Assembly (NCBI RefSeq): GCF_000063545.1 | Contig: NC_009488.1 | Location: 1,798,001-1,862,000 of the forward strand | Length of the DNA stretch: 64,000 bases | Direction: 5' to 3' | Source of the DNA: Orientia tsutsugamushi str. Boryong | GTDB taxonomy: Bacteria > Pseudomonadota > Alphaproteobacteria > Rickettsiales > Rickettsiaceae | Shown: positions 48,222 to 58,497 of the stretch, piece after piece | Layout: every line of letters starts with the position of its first letter | Numbering within the stretch: the first letter of the stretch is position 1 | Made by a program: the position numbers and the translations under genes | Notes under the pieces: generated by a model | What the model was told of the DNA's origin: nothing | Databases searched by the model: none | Seen by the model: the letters and a program-made list of their open reading frames with translations, nothing else

Positions 48222-49592
48222 TTAAGAATCAATTGTAGCTTGTCGTACTCCGTCTTGTAATTGTATCTTTATTTTGTCATTACTTTTAAGCTGAGACAAT
48301 GAAGATACCACTGGCCCTTCTACTAACCTTATAATTGCAAATCCTCTTTTAAGTACTCTTGAATAATCCATATTATTTAAGAGGGAATCTAACAAATACA
48401 CTTTGTTATCTAAGTTAACAAATAGTCTTTTTACAAGTTGATATAACTTATTATTAAGGTTTTCAAGTTTCAGTGCGTATAATTGCACCAATTTACTAGG
48501 ATCAATAAGCACATTATTTTGTAAAATTCTTTTTTGAAGTTCTACAAATTGCTCTATTTTTGCATCAAATCGAAATACAAGCTCATCAAATTTTTGATAA
48601 TTTAAATCTATCATTGTTTTTAGCTTTTGAACAATATTACCGCAATTATTCAGCAACATAACACTACATTTTAAATAATTGAAAGTAACATGATTTATCT
48701 GGTTCATTGAATTATTTAAACGCATTTTTATATCAGCTAAAACTGGCACTACCATCTCAGCAGCAGCTGATGGCGTTGGGGCTCTTAGGTCAGCAGCAAA
48801 ATCTGCAAGAGTAAAATCTACTTCGTGGCCAATAGCTGATACTATTGGAATAACTGAGCTAGCTATAGCCCTAACAACAATTTCTTCATTAAATGACCAT
48901 AAATCTTCCACAGATCCACCACCTCTAGCTATAATAATAACTTCTGGAGCTAGATCATGGTTACTAGCTAGCATATTGTTACATTCTTGAATAGCACTTG
49001 CTACCTCATTAGCAGAATTATTGCCTTGTACCGTTACTGGCCATATTAATAATCTGCTAGGAAAGCGGTCATTAACTCGATGCGCAATATCTCTGATAAC
49101 AGCACCAGAAATGGATGTTATTACTCCAATAATCATTGGAAAGGCTGGTAGCTTTTTTTTTCTAGAATTATCAAACAGCCCTTCTTTCATTAATTTTTCT
49201 TTACGTTGAAAAAATATTTGCATCAATGATCCTAACCCAGCAATACAAATATTTTCAACTACAAGCTGATATCTAGATTGGCCTGAATAAGTAGTGAGCC
49301 TACCAGTAGCTATAACCTCTATTCCATCTTCAACCTTAATTTTCACAAGATTTAAAGTTGTTTTCCAACATACACAATTTAAAACTGCTTTATCGTCTTT
49401 TAAGTTAAAATAGCTATGACCTGAACTAGCAATTTTCAATCCAGAAACTTCACCTCGTACTTTTAGCACACCGAACTGATATTCAATAGCTGATTTTATG
49501 TGCAACGAAAGCTCATGAACTGTATATTCCTTAGCATTGAATTCGTCACTTAGATAGTTAACATCAAAACTACTTATATTTTTTGCATGCAT
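48222..49592 (-). CDS. xseA: Exodeoxyribonuclease VII large subunit
   Basis: 456 residues. The OB-fold N-terminus (YTVHELSLHIKSAIEYQFGV, VRGEVSGLKIASSGHSYFNL) and catalytic core (IGVITSISGAVIRDI, IIARGGGSVEDLWSFNEE, SAIGHEVDFTLADFAADLRA, TPSAAAEMVVP) are classical. With XseB it degrades single-stranded DNA in mismatch repair and recombination. A coiled-coil region and the C-terminal RGFAIIR segment follow. Length is normal. Upstream 49593-49827 has no gene. Intact. Confidence 0.95.
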   Translation of the reverse strand: MHAKNISSFDVNYLSDEFNAKEYTVHELSLHIKSAIEYQFGVLKVRGEVSGLKIASSGHSYFNLKDDKAVLNCVCWKTTLNLVKIKVEDGIEVIATGRLTTYSGQSRYQLVVENICIAGLGSLMQIFFQRKEKLMKEGLFDNSRKKKLPAFPMIIGVITSISGAVIRDIAHRVNDRFPSRLLIWPVTVQGNNSANEVASAIQECNNMLASNHDLAPEVIIIARGGGSVEDLWSFNEEIVVRAIASSVIPIVSAIGHEVDFTLADFAADLRAPTPSAAAEMVVPVLADIKMRLNNSMNQINHVTFNYLKCSVMLLNNCGNIVQKLKTMIDLNYQKFDELVFRFDAKIEQFVELQKRILQNNVLIDPSKLVQLYALKLENLNNKLYQLVKRLFVNLDNKVYLLDSLLNNMDYSRVLKRGFAIIRLVEGPVVSSLSQLKSNDKIKIQLQDGVRQATIDS

Positions 49593-49827
49593 AAAGATTC
49601 ATTTTTATATAATCCATAATTTTATTTTATACTAAAATTTTTTATTTTATGATAAAAAATACGCTAACTTAATTTAACAATCACAATTATTTTAATCAAA
49701 AAACATGTTTAACTAGCGTTTTAGCTATGCCACAGTTAATTTATGTAAGATTATTGTTAACAATGACTTATAATATTATACCTTCGAAGATTGTTATCTC
49801 AAATTGTTTGGTTACATTAACTTATTA

Positions 49828-50577
49828 TTATATATAAAACTCTAAACCATCATAAGCTAGTGCAATATTTCTTGAAAGCATTGGCTGAATGCCATAGTAA
49901 TCTATAGTATGATTCATATTAGTCAAATAGATTTTTTTCGGCATAAACTGCTCATTCCATTGCATAACTTCATTCAAGCCAGCATGAGCATCAGTTGCTA
50001 TTACCTGTAGGCAGTCTAACATCCAAACATCTATTTTACTGAGAAATTGATAACTTTTTCTAGGAAATTTTCTAACATCATTTGAATAAACAAAATTCTT
50101 AATTCTTATACCTAAGCTATTAATGTCTCCATGATTTTGCTGAAAAGTAGTTATTTCTTTACCTTTAATATTAACTGTACCATAGTCATCAATTTTTATA
50201 GCATTTAATAAATTTCTCTCAAATAAATAACTATAGTTTTTAGTAATATAATCAACAGTTTCTACATTAGCATAAACATCTAAAGAGCAGCCATTTTGAT
50301 ATGTAAAAACTCTCAAATTATCTATACCAGCAATATGGTCAGAATGAGGATGGGTAAGAATTACAGCGTCCAATTTTGTAATATTAGCTCGTAACAATTG
50401 AAACCTGATATCACAACCGCTATCAATTAAAATTGAGATTTCATGGTTATATTGAAGATATAATGATGAACGCAATCTTTTATTGAACTCGATATTAGAC
50501 ATACAAACTGAGCACTTGCATCCAATAACAGGCACTCCTAAAGACGGCCCGCATCCTAAAACAATAACTTTCCACAT
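49828..50577 (-). CDS. PhnP-like MBL-fold metallo-hydrolase
   Basis: 249 residues. The metallo-beta-lactamase motif THPHSDHIAGID (about residues 76-87) and a Cys cluster GCKCSVC (about 19-25), which in PhnP and its relatives binds a structural zinc, are present, as are NHGD and the later Asp/His ligands (YLTNMNHTIDYY). PhnP hydrolyses phosphoribosyl cyclic phosphate, but without phn genes the substrate here may be another cyclic phosphodiester. It is a common core gene in Rickettsiales. Divergent from the PAP2 gene at 50681. Intact. Confidence 0.85.
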   Translation of the reverse strand: MWKVIVLGCGPSLGVPVIGCKCSVCMSNIEFNKRLRSSLYLQYNHEISILIDSGCDIRFQLLRANITKLDAVILTHPHSDHIAGIDNLRVFTYQNGCSLDVYANVETVDYITKNYSYLFERNLLNAIKIDDYGTVNIKGKEITTFQQNHGDINSLGIRIKNFVYSNDVRKFPRKSYQFLSKIDVWMLDCLQVIATDAHAGLNEVMQWNEQFMPKKIYLTNMNHTIDYYGIQPMLSRNIALAYDGLEFYI

Positions 50578-50680
50578 AAATTTTACAAATTTACCTTAAA
50601 ATTATATTGATTAGTACTTATTTAACATATAATATACCAACCAATAATTTATATAAACTCAAATACAATAAGGAAAAATA

Positions 50681-51349
50681 ATGAAACCGTGGTTATATGA
50701 TTTTAATGGATGGAATGTCAAATTATTCTTAATCATCAATCAAATTACCAATAGTAATGAATGTATCGCTAAAATGTTCTACTATTTATCTAGAATAGTC
50801 TATGCTAAAAATTTTACAATATATTATTTATTACTAGCAGTTTATTTATTAATCAAACTTAGAAATTATCATGGTGAAAAACGCGCTTATCAATTTAACA
50901 TAACTTGTAATTATTTGTTATATGTAGGAACAGCATACACTATATTTTTACTAGTATACAGCAAATTGAAACGTCTCTTCTCATTTACTAGGCCTTGTTG
51001 CTCACTTTCATCATCAGAAATACAAACAGTTATAGATTTTAATACAGAATATGTTAATTGTTTTACTAGTTTCCCTAGTGCTCATACTGGAATCACATTT
51101 TTCATCGTGGCATGTTTATGGCATAAACTAAACAGAATAGGTAAATTCGCAGGAGTAGTGCTAGTCATAATGGTTGGTATATCAAGATTGTCATTGGCAA
51201 TGCATTATCCGTCTGATATTATATATTCTTGTATAATTACAGCAATGATTTTATATACTACTAAGGCTATATTAGAAATTCAAATAATAAAATCATTTAC
51301 TCAAGCTATTCAAAATAAAATATATATGCTAGCTTGCAAAATAAAGTGA
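50681..51349 (+). CDS. PAP2-family phosphatase, membrane-bound
   Basis: 222 residues with about five to six helices and all three PAP2 signature blocks: KLKRLFSFTRP, SFPSAHTGI and SRLSLAMHYPSD. Family members dephosphorylate lipid phosphates such as undecaprenyl pyrophosphate, phosphatidylglycerophosphate or lipid A. O. tsutsugamushi is reported to lack LPS, so an undecaprenyl or PG-phosphate role seems likelier (inference). ATG 50681 follows AAGGAAAAATA. Intact. Confidence 0.9.
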   Translation: MKPWLYDFNGWNVKLFLIINQITNSNECIAKMFYYLSRIVYAKNFTIYYLLLAVYLLIKLRNYHGEKRAYQFNITCNYLLYVGTAYTIFLLVYSKLKRLFSFTRPCCSLSSSEIQTVIDFNTEYVNCFTSFPSAHTGITFFIVACLWHKLNRIGKFAGVVLVIMVGISRLSLAMHYPSDIIYSCIITAMILYTTKAILEIQIIKSFTQAIQNKIYMLACKIK

Positions 51350-51426
51350 TGTTATGAAAGTTATAGCAGCTTTTTTTATTAAGGATTATAAATAATCATC
51401 CTTAATTTATGCTGCTGTGTTTGTCA

Positions 51427-51455
51427 TTGACTTCAGTAGCATAAATATATATTAT
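51427..51455 (+). promoter_or_regulatory. Candidate sigma70 promoter for rplU-rpmA
   Basis: TTGACT, 17-bp spacer, TATTAT, giving a short leader of about 25 bases before the rplU ATG. Confidence 0.5.
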
Positions 51456-51485
51456 ATGGACATCGGATTAAAAGTAGGTATTTTA

Positions 51486-51812
51486 ATGTTTGCAGTTATT
51501 AAAACAGGTAGTAAACAGTACAGAGTTGCTAAAGATAGCATAATAAAAATAGAAAAAATTGATGGTGAGCCAGGCTCAACTATTGAATTTAAAGAAGTTC
51601 TAATGATTGGAGAATATAGTAAGCCTTCCTTTATTGGCACTCCAATTGTTAAAGGAGCTTCTGTGACAGCTCAAATATTAAATCAATTACGTAATCAAAA
51701 AGTTATAGTTTTTAAGAAAAAACGAAGAAAAAACTATCGTAACAAAAGAGGTCATAAACAGGAGGTTACAAAAGTTAAGATTATAGATATCGCTAAAGCA
51801 TCTAATTGCTAA
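51486..51812 (+). CDS. rplU: 50S ribosomal protein L21
   Basis: 108 residues beginning [20 protein letters not shown], with the RNA-binding [17 protein letters not shown] segment. The ATG at 51486 is chosen over the longer upstream frame (to 51417) because L21 begins with MFAVI and AAGTAGG lies in front. L21 binds 23S rRNA. Operon with rpmA 43 bases downstream. Intact. Confidence 0.97.
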   Translation: MFAVIKTGSKQYRVAKDSIIKIEKIDGEPGSTIEFKEVLMIGEYSKPSFIGTPIVKGASVTAQILNQLRNQKVIVFKKKRRKNYRNKRGHKQEVTKVKIIDIAKASNC

Positions 51813-51855
51813 AAGTCAAACTATTTTAAGTAAAGCAGTATTAAGGAGAGTTCAG

Positions 51856-52125
51856 ATGGCAACGAAAAAAGCAGGTGGTAGTTCAAAAAATGGCCGTGAT
51901 TCAGCTGGTAGAAGATTAGGTTTAAAAAAAACTGACGGTCAGTTAGTAAATGCTGGTAATATTATTGTTAAGCAAAGAGGTACAAAGTTTTATCCAGGAA
52001 AAAATGTAGGATTAGGTAAAGATCATACAATTTTTTCATTAGTCTCAGGAAAAGTAAAATTTTTTCGAAAAAAAAAGAACAGGGTTTTCATTTCTGTAGT
52101 AGTTGATGATTCTACTGCTGCATAG
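51856..52125 (+). CDS. rpmA: 50S ribosomal protein L27
   Basis: 89 residues, [20 protein letters not shown], with the typical [18 protein letters not shown] core. The start ATG has an AAGGAGAG Shine-Dalgarno sequence. L27's N-terminus reaches the peptidyl-transferase centre. The gene that often follows, obgE, is absent; intron debris lies downstream. Intact. Confidence 0.97.
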   Translation: MATKKAGGSSKNGRDSAGRRLGLKKTDGQLVNAGNIIVKQRGTKFYPGKNVGLGKDHTIFSLVSGKVKFFRKKKNRVFISVVVDDSTAA

Positions 52126-52169
52126 CATCTTTTTAACTTGGATCTTAGTATATTTGATCTTAAACTACA

Positions 52170-52186
52170 ACTACTTCAAAAGTAGT
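52170..52186 (+). terminator. Hairpin after rpmA
   Basis: ACTACTT CAA AAGTAGT, 7-bp perfect stem, without a strong T-run. A weak terminator candidate. Confidence 0.3.
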
Positions 52187-52439
52187 ATAATTAGCTTGCT
52201 ATTGTAAATTACACATATCTAATTTACCTAATTTATTACATCATACGCTTTACTACTTCTATATATTCTTGTTTAATAGTATAAGGTAAAGCATGCTGTT
52301 TGTATTTCATCAATAAAAAAATATTCCTTGAACTTGCATACAGCATGCAAGAATAAGTCAGCAAATAATTTATTCATAGTTCTTTGCTCTTTGTCCTAAA
52401 ATTAACATGAGATGTAACAAGGTAGCATTTAAACCTAAG

Positions 52440-52930
52440 TTACAGCTATTGATATACAAGATTAGCAACAATTTTGTACTAAGAGCGATATGAATCCTAA
52501 CTAGAGTACTGATCTAGACAGGAAATAGTGGTAAAGTAAAGTTAAAATTGGTTAAACGAAAGTGAATCTTCGTATAAAAAATATATCATCAAGGCAAAAG
52601 CAGATACTCTAGATAAAGGCTGTTATATGGATAAAGCTGGAAAAGCTTAGCTGTAAGAATGGATTTCTTACCTTCTTTAAAAAATGCAAGTTTCACTGTA
52701 TATATAAGGTAATATCTTTGATAAGTAAACCATAGCAAGCCTATTAGATATGCCTTTTGAAAAGTACACAGTATAACTGTTTTATAGTAGCTTAGCTATA
52801 GTAGGCAAGAGATATCTTGGAAAGCTAATGACACTGAGTTGAAAAACTACAGGAATTAATAACTGGATGTATAAGCATTTATATGGTTATGTAACACAAA
52901 GAAATGTTTACATATCTCTGTTTCCTAAGG
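52440..52930 (+). mobile_element. Group II intron 5' RNA remnant, with inserted solo terminus
   Basis: Homologous, in opposite orientation, to 55680-56147: shared segments include AGTTAAAATTGGTTAAACGA and AGTGAATCTTC, GCAGATACTC and AAAGCTTAGCTGTAAGAA. It lacks an ORF, and a 28-bp repeated terminus lies at 52772-52800. 52931-53040 shows nothing I recognise. Confidence 0.55.
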
Positions 52931-53039
52931 TAAGATTGAGTAAATATGAGGTAGTTTAGTTATTCTCCTTTCCATCACCAGCAACATCAAACGCAATGTA
53001 CGGATTTCATCAAGTATTACGCTTTCCTGATAACTTCAT

Positions 53040-53720
53040 ATCATTGCCTATAGCATATCGAAAGTTATTGCTTTTAAAGATCTATAATATCTAATTTAGT
53101 AATCATTACACAATCCAATTTTCTCATAATAATTCTCTTCTATTCCACCTTTTCCAGCCGAAGCTTTTCCAATCTACGTAATTGCATTAAACAACATCTT
53201 ACTTTCCTCTCTACTAACTCCATTACATATCCAAAATAACTGCTAGAGTTACCAATACTAAAGTAAATTTATCCAGTCTCGTAATATCTTATTGATAAGA
53301 TGTATTACTCCTATCAATTAGTTGTGATATAAATTTGCGAAATATTTCTTTTATAGTCATTTTAGCAGAGAAGTTTGGCTCTTATTTTAGGCATTTTCTG
53401 AATTCCAATTTTACATTGCTTAGTTTTCACTATCCTAAAATTAAAAACCAGAAAGCTAAATGTTTTACCATTCTTTAAATCAACTGTTTTTATCTTTTCT
53501 TCGTGTAGTTCAACATTTATTTTCAACAGTTCTTGTCTTAGCCATATATTAATTTCTTTTTCTAACCACTGCTATTTTCTATAGCCATCAATTAGTATGA
53601 TCAAATCATCAGCACATCTAACCTACTCTAGGTTATAGCCATCTCTTAGCTTACTCACGATCTTTGCTCTTTCTAGCATTTGATCTCTACTTCATTAAGA
53701 TAAATATTGCTTCAAAAATA
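53040..53720 (-). pseudogene. Group II intron RT/maturase remnant
   Basis: On the minus strand, DDLIILIDGY-like (RT motif YADD region, about 53590), then homology to 4340-4565 (about 53340-53530) and the maturase part LVERKVRCCLMQLRRLEKL (about 53160-53230). The N-terminus lies beyond the inserted IS630 at about 55550-55660 (KIYWRSIDWKAIIQKVNNLS). All frames are broken. Confidence 0.6.
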
Positions 53721-54594
53721 TGCTATAGTCATTTAGAATGTAGCTTGAGCATAGCATTCTGAAAAGAAAATCTAAAATCATATAGCCAAGACTTTCGAGA
53801 GAAAGTAATGAAATGTGTTAATTAAGGAAAAAATTGTAATGCTAACTCAGTAAAATTTGATATAGCGGCAAACACAGTAAGAAATTGGTATAAAAGATAT
53901 AAATCAGAAAATCATTATAAAGAAAGAGCTTATCTTGGTAAAAAAGAAAAAATATATAAGATAGAATTTGAAAAATACATTTTGCTAAATCCAAATCTAA
54001 CTCTGGTACAAGTAGGAAAACATTTTGGAATTTCAATAATGGTAGTGAGTTATTACATGATAAAACTTAGCTATAGTTATAAAAAAAACGTTTACCCACA
54101 TGGAAGTAAAACTAGAAGTAAGAGAAAAATATCAACAAGTGATAAGTCGATACTCAAAGAAAACTTGGTACACATAGATGAAAGTTGCATTGAAATCTAT
54201 ATGCAAGGATAGATTGTGAAGTAAAAAAGGAACTCATATAACCAGCAAAAAGCGTGGTAAATATTTACGAGCGTACAAATATTATAGCTTGTTATGTTAA
54301 TAATAAATCAATCGTACCTATGATATTTAATGGGGCCTATAATGCAAGATTATTTGAAACTTGGGTACAGCAGGTATTAATTAATGAGTTAAAGCCTGCT
54401 CAGTTTGTAGTAATGGACAATGCTGCGTTTCATAAATCTAAAAAACTAAAGAGTTAATAGAATCTGTTGGTTATAAAGTTATTTTTCTTCCACCTTATTC
54501 TCCAGATTTAAATCCGATAGAAAAGTTTTAGGCTAATATAAAGCGGTGGATTAAACATCAAATTACTCAATTTGCTAAATCTTATGATGCTATT

Positions 54595-55502
54595 AGGCCT
54601 CTTTCGAAACTGGTTAAGGTAGTTCAAAATTATAAATGCCAGAGATCAAATTAAATCTAAGACCAAATCTTTTACGTCTATTTCGATATTTGTCAGCAAT
54701 AATTTTGAACCGTTTTAGCATAGCAATAACGTTTTCATTGACAACTCTTTTTCCTGCTAACCTACGATTATTCTTTTTATCATTTTTAGTTAAAGGATTT
54801 TTCTTGCTTTTTTTCTTTGGTAATGCAGAATTATTGTGAATTTTTTGTATACCTTGATATCCTGTATCAGTAATCGCTTTAATCTTAGGATGGATAAGAA
54901 TTTTGGATTCCTTAAATAATCTAAAGTCATGTTTTTTACCGTTAGAAAAATCTGTACATATTACTTGGTGTGCTTTCTTGTCTACCACTATTTGAGTCTT
55001 TAGTGTATGCCTTTTCTTCTTTCCTGAATAATAGAATTTTTGTTTTTTTTTGGGTCTTTCTATTGGACTCTCAGTAGCATCAATCAAGACTACTTCATAA
55101 TTCATATCGCTATTCATTAGAGCTTTACGACCTGGAAGAGCAAAGTTTGGGTGTTTAACTAAGGTGTCTTCTACCCATTTTACAGCCTTATATGCTGAAC
55201 TTTCACTAATCCCATAGTTCTGACCTATATGAAAATAAGTACGGTATTCTCTAAGGTATTCTAAGGCCATCAATAACTGTTCCTCCAAATTGAGCTTATT
55301 TTTACGCCCTCCTTTTGATTTCTTAACACCATCAGCTTTCCTCAAAATATCCACCATCTTTGAGAATGTTCCCTTCCTTACTACTGTTAATCGACGAAAT
55401 TTTTCATCCTTTAACTCTTTAATCTGATCTAATTTCATTATTACTTCAAATCAGATTTTTATAATACCATTTTACATCATTGTATAGTTTCGAAAGAAGT
55501 CT
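54595..55502 (-). mobile_element. IS5-family element, 908 bp, intact transposase
   Basis: Ends AGGCCTCTTTCGAAACTGG and ...GTTTCGAAAGAAGTCT with ATT target duplications (54592-54594, 55503-55505). Same 908-bp length as 36873-37780. The only copy in the window with a continuous transposase frame. Confidence 0.95.
54614..55438 (-). CDS. IS5-family DDE transposase (single-frame A9 version)
   Basis: 274 residues. The N-terminal region (MKLDQIKELKDEKFRRLTVV) and HTH (YGISESSAYKAVKWVEDTL) are followed by the DDE domain: VVLIDATESPIERPKKKQKF, AITDTGYQGIQKIHN, and RVVNENVIAMLKRFKIIADK. The A-run at the PKKK codons is nine long, which fuses the two frames seen in the A8 copies. The ATG is 65 bases inside the left IS end. 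Likely active. It lies inside an IS630. Confidence 0.95.
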   Translation of the reverse strand: MKLDQIKELKDEKFRRLTVVRKGTFSKMVDILRKADGVKKSKGGRKNKLNLEEQLLMALEYLREYRTYFHIGQNYGISESSAYKAVKWVEDTLVKHPNFALPGRKALMNSDMNYEVVLIDATESPIERPKKKQKFYYSGKKKRHTLKTQIVVDKKAHQVICTDFSNGKKHDFRLFKESKILIHPKIKAITDTGYQGIQKIHNNSALPKKKSKKNPLTKNDKKNNRRLAGKRVVNENVIAMLKRFKIIADKYRNRRKRFGLRFNLISGIYNFELP

Positions 55503-55547
55503 ATTATCTCTTTTTTCTATGCGTAAACTTCATTGTAAATGACTATA

Positions 55548-56147
55548 AATACGTCTACTAAGATTATTAACCTTTTGTATAATTGCTTTCCAATCTATTG
55601 AACGCCAATAGATTTTCTTGAAATTATCTTTAGTCTCAATTGTTACATTTGCGTTTAGCATTCACTTTTCTAATTAATTCATAATCTTGTTTACCTATTT
55701 AGGGTAAAAATCACAAGTCTTAAGTTAGCATCATTTCTGATTAGCATATAAATGCCTATACACTCAGTTATTAATTCCTGTAGTCTTTCGACTTAGTATC
55801 ATTTGCTTTCTAAGGCCTCTCTTACCTACTATCAGTTGCCTAATAATAGGCTTACCATGTTTCACTCACAAAGAGATACGTTAAGTTTGCTATCTTCTTT
55901 ATACCGAGGAGGAGCTGGCATTTTTAAAGAAAGCTGCGTATTCCTTCTTACAGCTAAGCTTTTTAGCTTTATTCCTATAACAGAATTTATCTGGAGTATC
56001 TGCTTCTGCATTGACGATATTTTTCATATGAAGATTCACTTTCGTTTAACCAATTTTAACTTTACTTTTCCCCTATTTCCCATCCAGATTAGTACTTTAG
56101 TTAGGCTTTCTATCATGCTTAGTACAAGATCGTTACCAATCTCGCAC
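55548..56147 (-). mobile_element. Group II intron 5' half (RNA domains and RT N-terminus)
   Basis: The minus strand starts GTGCGAGATTGG at 56147, the typical group II 5' end, and continues through domain I-like sequence to about 55680. It then encodes the RT N-terminus IYWRSIDWKAIIQKVNNLSR, cut at 55548 by the IS630. Its other half lies at 53040-53720. 56148-56366 shows no gene. Confidence 0.65.
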
Positions 56148-56366
56148 CGCAATAGCGGGTAACTAAGGTTTAAATGCAACCTTGCTATATCTCTGTAGTC
56201 TCTGTTTGAGCGACCTCATGTCACACTACGCAATACGCAATCTATAAAGATTGCCGCTAAAAAATGAGTACTCATTAACCGATTGAATGTTAAAAAAAAG
56301 AAGTTTGTGCTAGCAAAATCAAAAAAACCATGCTAACTTAAAACTCAGGTGAGAATTGGTGTTGAG

Positions 56367-57180
56367 ATGGCAATACAGTTTGCAAGAATTGAATTTTTAA
56401 GTAGAAGTAAAGGAGGTAATAGTTGTTGTAAGGTAGCGTATAATGCAAGAACTATTGTCACAAATGAGCAGACAAATATAAGGTATAACTTCTCTCATAA
56501 GAAAGATAACGTATATCATACAGTGCTGATACCTGCTTATGTAAATCAAAAATTCAAGAATATTCAAACATTAATGAATGAGGTGGAACGAACCGAAAAA
56601 CTAAGAACCAGCCAGTTGCTAAAGGATATAGTAATAGCACTACCAGACGACAAGGAGTTGAATTTAGAAGATAGAATAAAGATTTACACATGAAATAGTT
56701 GATGCAATGGAATAGGTGAAAAATTGTCTTGGAGTGCAGATAGATATTCATAAGCCTCATAGAGGAGATAAAAACTGGCATGCACATATATTGGTTACTA
56801 CAAGAAGATTTAAAGAGAATGGTGAAGAATTGGGAGGTAAAGCTATTGACTTAGAGCCTATAAATTCAGAACAGTGAAAGGTCAGCCGTATATTATTCGA
56901 GAAGTTGAAATGATTCATGAAAAAGTAAAAGAAATAATTAATGCATTTTTCGCTAAATTAGGCTTATCAAATAGAGTTGACGATATAAGCACAGTGCCGC
57001 AAAAGCATATTGGTCCTACTAGAATTAAGAGTTTAATTAATGAAGTAGCAAATGAAAAAGAGTTACGTAAAGAGGCTAATTTAAAAATTATTAAGGATGC
57101 TGATGTAATAACAGATTCTATAAACACATTACAAAGCTATTTTTACTAAGCATTGTGTTGAAAAAGCCGTATAAAAGATA
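56367..57180 (+). pseudogene. MobA/TraA-type RAGE relaxase, N-terminal part
   Basis: ATG 56367. MAIQFARIEFLSRSKGGNSC then KVAYNARTIV is the N-terminus of MobA/MobL relaxases, which nick oriT through a tyrosine. A frameshift at 56690 precedes HKPHRGDKNWHAHILVTTRR, the HxH metal-binding motif III. A deletion or shift near 56870 leads to AFFAKLGLSNRVDDIS and HIGPTRIKSLINEVANEKEL. It ends near 57180 against an IS5 fragment; the helicase part is lost. It would start conjugative transfer of the RAGE if whole. Confidence 0.82.
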
Positions 57181-57189
57181 TACCCGATC

Positions 57190-57419
57190 CAAACTGTTCA
57201 TCCAAATTGAGCTTATTTTTACGCACACATTTTGATTTCTTAAGACCATCAGCTTTCCTCAAAATATCTACCATCTTTGAGAATGTTCCCTTCCTTACTC
57301 TTGTTAATCGACGAAATTTTTCATCCTCTAACTCTTTAATCTGATCGAATTTCATTATTACTTCAAATCACATATTTATAACACCATTCTACATCATTCT
57401 CTAGTTTCAAAAGAAGTCT
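57190..57419 (-). mobile_element. IS5 truncated 5' end
   Basis: The minus strand encodes MKFDQIKELEDEKFRRLTRV to KNKLNLDEQ, then ends. The terminus is degraded (TTTCAAAAGAAGTCT at 57405-57419). It is more diverged from the other IS5 copies, so older. Confidence 0.85.
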
Positions 57420-57424
57420 ATTGT

Positions 57425-57762
57425 TCTATTATTAAGATCAATAAAACCTGCATTCTCTTAATTCTACTAAGCACTACCTAACCCTTCTGCGGCGAAGACC
57501 TAATGACTCTTCAAAAAAGTAATAACTCTCCTGTAATTCTTCTATATCTTTATTGTAATAGATCTATAATCTAAATACTATCAATGATAAAAGCTGTTTA
57601 GATGTTTTGCTTAATTCTTTTTCCATTATCTCCAGTTAGCTTTCTCCATTCGGCTGGTATAAAATTTCCAATAAAACGATAAAATATTGTGGTATTATTG
57701 TTACTATTATTTTTAACAAAATTACAACCATTAGTTAAAATATCGCGTACTATATGTTGCAC
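57425..57762 (-). pseudogene. DnaA-like RAGE replication protein, N-terminal fragment
   Basis: GTG 57762 after GGAGGTAAAAA starts QHIVRDILTNGCNFVKNNSN and then FIGNFIPAEWRKLTGDNGKR, homologous to the protein at 5269, running with stops and shifts to about 57425. The strong Shine-Dalgarno suggests that this start is the native one for the family. Confidence 0.75.
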
Positions 57763-58190
57763 TTTTTACCTCCAAAAATGCAGCTATAGCAGGTATTTTA
57801 GAAAATAATTTTTTTATAAATTATTCTAAAATTTTTATACAAAAGGTAGAAAATAGGTAGAAAAAATTTTTATACCAAACCTATATAAATCTTTATACTG
57901 ATACTATCTACCCTAGAAGACCAATTTTACCTATAGATAATGTTATATGTAAAAACACACATTTTTTTATAATAAAATTATTATTTATTTTCTTGATTTT
58001 TAACATAGTATCTAATATAATTAAATTTATTAACTCTCTAGTAGTTTCTAACTACAGAATATTTTTTTAAAATCCTGTAACTACTTTTTTAGTTATGTTC
58101 AGAGTTTGAGCATAAAGTAAATAATTTAGTTATAAAACTATCTAAATTAGAGTATTACAGTGTAGTATTGTTTAACTTCAATGTCAAAAA
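57763..58190. promoter_or_regulatory. AT-rich upstream region of the DnaA-like remnant with paired GGTAGAAAA motifs
   Basis: Contains AAAAGGTAGAAAATAGGTAG at about 57841-57862, resembling the paired motif in the att-like repeats (3409, 28444), and a 13-bp inverted repeat TTTTAGAAAATAA/TTATTCTAAAA. The rest, up to tRNA-Ala, is AT-rich without a gene. Could be a replication or att region; unproven. Confidence 0.4.
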
Positions 58191-58191
58191 T

Positions 58192-58267
58192 GGGGCTATA
58201 GCTCAGTTGGTAGAGCTTTTGAATGGCATTCAAAAGGTCAGCGGTTCAATTCCGCTTAGCTCCACCA
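58192..58267 (+). tRNA. tRNA-Ala(GGC)
   Basis: 76 nt: GGGGCTATAGCTCAGTTGG start, anticodon arm TTGAATGGCATTCAA with GGC, T-arm GCGGTTCAATTCCGC and encoded CCA. The D-arm, variable loop and acceptor (GGGGCTA/TAGCTCC) pair well. Reads alanine GCC/GCT. An integrase fragment begins directly after it. Confidence 0.96.
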
Positions 58268-58269
58268 AT

Positions 58270-58497
58270 TTTTTTTGATGAAATAACATAAAAGAAGTAC
58301 TATGTAAAAGCAAACAATACTCTTATGAACTTAAATCCTATATTCAATAATGCTATAGACTGTGGATTATTAGATAAAATCCTGTATATAGAATAAAAAA
58401 TCGTAAGCAAAAATCAAGATCTAGATATATAACAAATGAAGAAATGGAAAGACTCATGAAAGTGCTGAAAGAGTAGGAAGTCATCAATTAACAGAAT
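58270..58497 (+). pseudogene. RAGE integrase internal fragment
   Basis: Homologous to 8190-8410 (YVTANSILKLLSPIFNKAIEWG region and RYVTNEEMRRLMAVLKE), with indels. It follows the tRNA-Ala CCA by about two bases and abuts an xthA remnant. Confidence 0.8.

Larger units (their letters stand above)
53790..55510 (+). pseudogene. IS630 transposase, interrupted and frameshifted
   Basis: N-terminal HTH remnants (VKFDIAANTVRNWYKRYKSE), a middle (LLNPNLTLVQVGKHFGISIM), DESCIEIYMQ with a first catalytic Asp, then FVVMDNAAFHKSKKLK and LPPYSPDLNPIEKF, the second Asp and Glu of the DDE triad. Frame changes near 54210 and 54450, a stop (TAG) after EKF, and the IS5 insertion end it. Confidence 0.85.
53724..55547 (+). 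mobile_element. IS630-family element interrupted by IS5
   Basis: Ends TATAGTCATTTAGAATGTAG (left) and ...CATTGTAAATGACTATA (right). Without the 908-bp IS5 and its duplication it would be about 913 bp, the fullest copy of the local IS630 and the probable parent of the MITEs at 4565, 18451 and 25336. It inserted in a group II intron RT. Confidence 0.85.
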
